Both the position numbers and the translations under genes were made by a program. From Prevotellaceae bacterium KH2P17 (GTDB lineage: Bacteria; Bacteroidota; Bacteroidia; Bacteroidales; Bacteroidaceae), in contig FZRE01000019.1 in NCBI GenBank assembly GCA_900199655.1, positions 1 through 63,119 on the forward strand: a stretch of DNA of 63,119 bases. The letters run 5' to 3'. Shown piece after piece: positions 60,380 through 63,119 of the stretch; position 1 is the first letter of the stretch, and each line of letters starts with the position of its first letter. The notes under the pieces are model-generated. The model had not been told where the DNA came from. It did no database searches and was given only the letters and a program-made list of their open reading frames with translations.

Positions 60380-62810
60380 GGGAAATCTGGATTGGCCTGT
60401 TTTAACTGAACGTGCAGAAGACCAATTTCTCATTGATCATTTTTTTGATTATCCATGGGATTTGGAGGTGTTGTCATCTGATTTAGGCAGGAACATAGAA
60501 ACTATAGAGCAATTAATATTTCAGCAAAAGGACACACTGGACGAATGGAACTGGGAAGAATTGGAGAAAATTCTGCCGGATGCTTTTGTTTTGTCTAATC
60601 TTAGCATCGTTCAGGTAAATCTTGCTCGTTACACTAAAAATACATCGGAGGTTCAGAACGCTGTATTGTCAAATCCTGACAAACGTTGGGATTGGAATGT
60701 AATAGTAACAGAGTTTCCTATAGAGTACCTATATGAGAACTTGGAAGTATTGCAGGAAAATATTCTGTGCATCCATTTCTTTGACAGGATATTTGCGGAT
60801 GCCACATGGGGCATTAAATTTGCTACTAATGATGTCTTTATAAATGCCATTAAAGAAGCCAGCAAAGATGAAGGTACATTATCTTCCTGTATTTTGAATG
60901 ATAAACACTACATTTGGAGTCCACAAGTTATTGATGCTTTTACGGAATGTGGTCTCATTAGTTGGCCTACCACTCCATATATGATTGGATTCGAATGTAT
61001 TCAGAGTATTACATGGAACAAACGATTCTTTGACAGATACGCTCAAAATATCACTACTGAGGAGGGACGAACATTTGTTTCCAAATCAATTCGTGATTTA
61101 GAGATTTTATCTGCCCATCCTGAGTTTGAGTGGAACTGGCAGGCAATTTCATCTAATGATTTGCAGCTTTCAAACACTTTGCTATATAGCAACTTCGGAA
61201 AAAAGCTTGATTGGAAACTCGTCTTCGATAATAATGATAATATAGAACAACTTCAATCTATTGAAAAGATTGATTCTTATATCGGTGACGATGGAGAGGC
61301 TTGGACTAAATTCTCGTCCGTAGCTTCGTTAGATTTTGTTATAGCCAAATACAAAGATTCTAAATATCCATGGGATTGGATTATTTTAACTGAAAGGATG
61401 TTCTCTAAGTTAAAATTAGAAAACCTCGGAAATCCTCTGTTTGTCGAGAAATGGGATTGGATATGCCTTTCTGAGAATGTTCCAACAGGTTTTCTTTATC
61501 CTAATCTTGATAAATTCAAAAATTACTGGAATTGGAATGTCATTTTTGGAAGAATCATAACTACATCGAACAAGTTTGATTATAATTTTCTTGATAAAAT
61601 TGCACTTGTTATCACAAATATCACTCCTAACTTAAAATGTAAAGAAGCGTGGACATCACTCACTTCACAATATTCATTCAAGGAACTTAAAAAAGTTCTC
61701 AAGGAAACATCTACAAAAAAATCTTATTGGTGGGATTTGAAATATTTCTGTTTACACAAAGACTTTAATGTATTCAGTGATATTCTTGAATGCCGGAATT
61801 TTGTGGACTGGGACGCTTTATCAAGTTCAGAAGCCGTAGACAACAGTTTGAAGTTCAATCCTAAGCTAGGGATTAAGCCAAAATCATGGACTAATGATGT
61901 CATGACGCTGATTGGTGACACAAGAAATAAATGGAACTTTAAATTGCTTTCTTCTTTTGAGAGCTTGAATGATCAGAAATGGTTTCTTTCTCGTTTTAAA
62001 GATAAGATTGACTGGGAAGTTATTTCCATGTCAAGTAAGTTATTCTGTCAGCCAGACAAGCAAAAACTGAACGAAATTATTGAGTCATACAAAGATAGAC
62101 TGGATTTTAAGGTCTTATCAGAACGTGATGACGTAAATATTGAGCAAATCATCAAGATAAATCCTAAGGGCGATTATGATTATAATGCTCTTATGGATCG
62201 ACATGTCATTAAAGTTACGATGGAGCTTGCTGATTCTATGCCGAACTATGCATGGAATTGGTTTGCTGTTAGTTCATCGAAATCATTTTATCCAACGAAA
62301 GAATTTCTGCAGGATAAAATCAATGAAAATTTGAATTGGTCACTTTTGTCTAAACAGGACAATAAGAGAGCATGGGAAAGCGAGGAGGTCATTATCTCTA
62401 TTGCACAAAGGAAAAATATTTCTGATTTGATTGATTGGAAGTTTTTGTCAGATTTGCAATATTTCCCATTAAGTAAAAGGGTTCTTGAATATGTACCTTT
62501 AGATAAAATAGACTTGTCAAGTCTTTCTGGTAGGAAAGTAATTCTATCTTTGATTGATGACTATGAAGAATATATAAATTGGACAATTCTTTCTGATAAG
62601 AGCCATTTTATCTTAGACATTAATGCCCTTGAAAAGTATAAAAACAGACTTGATTGGCATGTTGTCTGCAAAAGACATGATTTCATATTTACAAACGAAA
62701 TATTAGAGCAGTTCTGTGATTATATTGACTGGACAGAGGCTTCAAGTTCCTTAAATATTAATTTTACGCAGAGGCTGTCATCTGAACTGTGTCAAAGACT
62801 AAGACAATAA
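60336..62810 (+). CDS. Giant W-rich tandem-repeat protein, likely 3' part of a frameshifted gene
   Basis: About 824 residues with roughly 20 degenerate units of 25-40 residues. The consensus is [W/D/N]-W-x-x-[L/V/I]-S at the head of each unit, for example WDWICLSENVPTGFLYPNL, DWEVISMSSKLF, NWTILSDKSHFIL and DWHVVCKRHDFIF, with helices ending Y-K-x-[R/K]-[L/I]. It should fold as an alpha-solenoid that binds partners. No catalytic motif, signal or membrane segment is seen. It could only start at TTG 60336; the first ATG is some 216 codons in, which argues for a frameshift joining it to the preceding frame (+1). AT-rich, probably acquired with the helicase. Confidence 0.65.
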   Translation: MTLITEIYSYIPSYKGNLDWPVLTERAEDQFLIDHFFDYPWDLEVLSSDLGRNIETIEQLIFQQKDTLDEWNWEELEKILPDAFVLSNLSIVQVNLARYTKNTSEVQNAVLSNPDKRWDWNVIVTEFPIEYLYENLEVLQENILCIHFFDRIFADATWGIKFATNDVFINAIKEASKDEGTLSSCILNDKHYIWSPQVIDAFTECGLISWPTTPYMIGFECIQSITWNKRFFDRYAQNITTEEGRTFVSKSIRDLEILSAHPEFEWNWQAISSNDLQLSNTLLYSNFGKKLDWKLVFDNNDNIEQLQSIEKIDSYIGDDGEAWTKFSSVASLDFVIAKYKDSKYPWDWIILTERMFSKLKLENLGNPLFVEKWDWICLSENVPTGFLYPNLDKFKNYWNWNVIFGRIITTSNKFDYNFLDKIALVITNITPNLKCKEAWTSLTSQYSFKELKKVLKETSTKKSYWWDLKYFCLHKDFNVFSDILECRNFVDWDALSSSEAVDNSLKFNPKLGIKPKSWTNDVMTLIGDTRNKWNFKLLSSFESLNDQKWFLSRFKDKIDWEVISMSSKLFCQPDKQKLNEIIESYKDRLDFKVLSERDDVNIEQIIKINPKGDYDYNALMDRHVIKVTMELADSMPNYAWNWFAVSSSKSFYPTKEFLQDKINENLNWSLLSKQDNKRAWESEEVIISIAQRKNISDLIDWKFLSDLQYFPLSKRVLEYVPLDKIDLSSLSGRKVILSLIDDYEEYINWTILSDKSHFILDINALEKYKNRLDWHVVCKRHDFIFTNEILEQFCDYIDWTEASSSLNINFTQRLSSELCQRLRQ

Positions 62811-62820
62811 GATTTATCAT

Positions 62821-62838
62821 TGCTCTGTTTATAGAGCA
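62821..62838. other. Hairpin between the repeat gene and the transposase
   Basis: TGCTCT-gtttat-AGAGCA, perfect 6-bp stem, 10 bases after the repeat-protein stop and 15 before the transposase start. It may be a terminator or part of the insertion sequence's left end. Confidence 0.5.
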
Positions 62839-62852
62839 TAAAGATTAGTACA

Positions 62853-63119
62853 ATGACACAAGAAGAGTACACAAAGATGCTTGCTGTAGCGAAAGATCAG
62901 TTCAAGTCCGGCAAGCCCCTGTTTGGCAAGGATGGTGCATTCCATCAAGTATTGGAGGATTTCCTTAACGCTGCCATGGAGGGTGAGCTGGAGAGTCACC
63001 TTGAGGCAACCAATCCGGTAAGCGGTAATCGTCGTAATGGCAAGATGCACAAGCTGCTCCAAACGGAGTATGGTCCCGTAGAGATCGAGACACCTCGTGA
63101 CCGTGATGGCAGCTTTGAC
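62853..63119 (+). mobile_element. IS256-family transposase, N-terminal part, cut by window edge
   Basis: 89 codons, open to the right edge. Recognisable by FHQVLEDFLNAAMEGELESHL, SGNRRNGKM and YGPVEIETPRDRDGSFD, the start of the IS256 (Mutator) DDE transposase. The catalytic part lies outside. It lies directly behind the repeat protein in the same direction and probably marks one boundary of a mobile or decaying island. Confidence 0.9.

Overview
The window reads as chromosomal DNA of a member of the order Bacteroidales, most like Prevotella and its relatives. Evidence: two SusC/SusD pairs, promoters of the Bacteroidetes form (TTG, 19-20 bp, TAnnTTTG), a MurNAc-salvage set like murT-murK-murQ of Tannerella, and the gene order sppA-lpxK-punA-thiL known from Bacteroides and Prevotella. 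Most genes are moderately GC-rich; the last 3.8 kb is clearly AT-rich and looks acquired. The species is not fixed by anything I can see.

Layout. 1-1.7 kb: a palindromic repeat element, a gamma-carbonic anhydrase, a YgbA-like protein and a sugar O-acetyltransferase. 1.8-3.0 kb: a serpin lipoprotein. 3.2-21.5 kb (minus strand): SusC-SusD, a hairpin terminator, then a tightly coupled run of genes that reads as a complete route for eating peptidoglycan glycan: MurNAc-Ala amidase, metallophosphatase/PQQ protein, glycosyltransferase, AmpG/MurT permease, NamZ exo-muramidase, NagX-like membrane protein, MurK-like kinase, MurQ etherase and an AmiE-like serine amidase. 22.4-25.8 kb (plus): a lone NRPS-type adenylation domain, a GNAT, an esterase and two YjbR proteins. 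25.9-37.5 kb (minus): a second locus, this time for the peptide part: NlpC/P60 endopeptidase, a dipeptide epimerase with a Tat signal, a transglutaminase-like protein, a Na+ symporter, a second NamZ, SusC and SusD. 37.8-45.7 kb: a lipoprotein, a flavodoxin, an iron alcohol dehydrogenase, a GH3 glycosidase with a Gfo/Idh oxidoreductase, a Nim-like flavoprotein and TrmO. 45.9-50.9 kb (minus): DUF362 protein, TatA, TatC, a NapH-NapG-like fusion and a Tat-lipoprotein aldo/keto reductase with ferredoxin clusters, probably one exported redox operon. 51.4-58.4 kb: acyltransferase, tRNA-Phe and the conserved ThiL-PNP-LpxK-SppA run, then an SDR. 58.5-63.1 kb: a possible small RNA, a small hypothetical protein, a headless SF1 helicase, a (probably frameshifted) giant W-rich repeat protein and the start of an IS256-type transposase at the right edge.

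How the parts fit. The two SusCD loci look complementary. Products of NlpC/P60 and the amidases would be split into peptides (epimerase, symporter) and sugars (NamZ, MurT, MurK, MurQ). The Tat genes at 49-50 kb could export both the epimerase and the Fe-S reductase.

The most unusual signal is non-coding. Several intergenic regions carry palindromes whose centres are 22 bp apart: three copies of a CGACAnnTGTCG family (183-253, 38699-38786, 51094-51182), one with a different core TTCAAGGGGCTTGAA (45711-45779), and one with varying cores (21904-21990). Identical geometry with different sequences suggests a class of elements read by a DNA-binding protein, which I do not recognise.
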